Assembly (NCBI GenBank): GCA_006227805.1
Contig: SBFT01000075.1
Span: forward strand, 1 to 6,121
Length of the DNA: 6,121 bases
Reading direction: 5' to 3'
Source: Paracoccaceae bacterium
Lineage (GTDB): Bacteria; Pseudomonadota; Alphaproteobacteria; Rhodobacterales; Rhodobacteraceae
Each line of letters starts with the position of its first letter. The first letter of the stretch is position 1. The notes below the pieces were generated by a model. That model worked only from the letters and a program-made list of their open reading frames with translations. It was not told the DNA's origin and did no database searches. Made by a program: the position numbers and the translations under genes. Of the stretch, positions 5,881-6,121 are shown piece after piece.

Positions 5881-5981
5881 GTTCATGCCCCAATTGTGCC
5901 CAATTCGAACGGCTATATCGGCTCATCCAAGCTTCCGCACCCGGAGTGAGAGACGGGCAAGCAAGAAGGGGGCTGGGGTAC

Positions 5982-5999
5982 GTGAAACCAAGTGAAACC
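5982..5999 (+). repeat. direct repeat of GTGAAACC before the second pilin start
   Basis: GTGAAACC occurs at 5982-5989 and 5992-5999, exactly one helical turn apart. It ends 5 bp before the ribosome binding site (GGAGG 6005-6009). It would lie in the mRNA leader, so it could be a protein site on DNA or an RNA site controlling translation. It has no counterpart in the leader of copy 1. Confidence 0.45.
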
Positions 6000-6002
6000 T
6001 TC

Positions 6003-6121
6003 CTGGAGGGATACCAAATGCTGAAGCTGATCAACAAATTCCGCAAAGACGAAAACGGCGCCGTGACGGTTGACTGGGTCGTTCTGACCGCTGCCGTCGT
6101 CGCCCTGGCAGGTGCTGCCTA
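6003..6121 (+). repeat. direct repeat with 5434-5552 (pilin-like gene, copy 2)
   Basis: Second copy of the 119-base repeat, cut by the window end. It carries the ribosome binding site and the first 34 codons of a second pilin-like gene. Confidence 0.95.
6018..6121 (+). CDS. Flp-like type IV prepilin, copy 2 (3' end outside)
   Basis: The first 34 codons are visible and encode the same residues as copy 1: leader MLKLINKFRKDENG, Gly14 cleavage site, mature start AVTVDW with Asp in place of Glu5, and most of the hydrophobic helix. ATG 6018 follows GGAGG at 6005-6009 with the same 8-bp spacing as copy 1. The only base difference in the shared coding part is silent. The upstream leader is different, so the two copies may be expressed under different conditions while giving the same or a similar product. 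Whether the C-terminal tail also matches cannot be seen. Confidence 0.82.
   Translation, partial: MLKLINKFRKDENGAVTVDWVVLTAAVVALAGAA

Larger units (their letters stand above)
5629..6017. other. 389-bp region between the two pilin-like genes
   Basis: After the terminator come a GC-rich stretch (about 5735-5790) with no recognised feature and then a repeat-rich stretch. That holds TTAACC (5805-5810, CtrA half-site-like), the inverted repeats at 5811-5827 and 5865-5880, a 10-bp-phased CCCAATT pair (5889-5905), a -10-like TATATC (5914-5919), GAGTGAGAG (5944-5952) and a 10-bp-phased GTGAAACC pair (5982-5999). No open frame with a credible start was found. By position it is the promoter and leader of the second copy. 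Confidence 0.55.

Noticed and set aside
5603..6046. 147-codon - strand frame between the pilin-like genes
   Set aside because: It covers a terminator and the repeat-rich leader and is a low-complexity translation; chance open frame in GC-rich DNA.
5434..6121. Insertion sequence or other mobile element as the cause of the pilin repeat
   Set aside because: No transposase, terminal inverted repeats or target duplications are visible; the repeat consists of the gene and its ribosome binding site.

Overview
The window is GC-rich, with codons biased to G or C at the third position, and reads as the chromosome of an alphaproteobacterium. The most likely family is Rhodobacteraceae, Paracoccus or a close relative. 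The clues are the topoisomerase I architecture with a Lys/Ala tail, the HisKA_2-type LOV kinase, and the short 'GAVTVDW' pilin-like proteins. The placement is by recognition only; no search was run.

Layout, left to right. (1) 1-1662 is the 3' two-thirds of topA on the + strand, cut by the window edge. (2) A 136-bp spacer with a possible promoter leads to a compact + strand cluster, scoA (1799-2494), a LOV-domain sensor kinase (2506-3531) and scoB (3549-4178). The gaps are only 11 and 17 bp, so they probably share one transcript. ScoA and ScoB are the two subunits of succinyl-CoA:3-ketoacid CoA-transferase, which activates acetoacetate with CoA from succinyl-CoA. They are usually adjacent; here a blue-light sensor gene sits between them. 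(3) A convergent - strand gene (4191-5099) encodes an exported SLT-type lytic transglycosylase; its stop lies 12 bp from that of scoB. (4) A 349-bp region with an AT-rich core separates it from the last two genes, and probably holds divergent promoters. (5) Two nearly identical genes for very short Flp-like type IV prepilins (5449-5628, and 6018 to the window edge) are separated by 389 bp containing a strong intrinsic terminator and several small repeats.

The most notable point is the central cluster. The LOV domain keeps the photoadduct cysteine and flavin contacts, and the ATPase domain keeps its N and G1 boxes. The position expected to hold the phosphoacceptor histidine is Asn147, and the protein has no histidine anywhere in the dimerisation region. 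It therefore looks like a light sensor that cannot autophosphorylate in the usual way, embedded in a ketone-body/polyhydroxyalkanoate-related enzyme operon. The second point is the pilin pair: 103 of 104 shared coding bases are identical while the upstream regions are unrelated, which suggests recent duplication or gene conversion.

No tRNA, rRNA, CRISPR array, transposase or integrase was seen.
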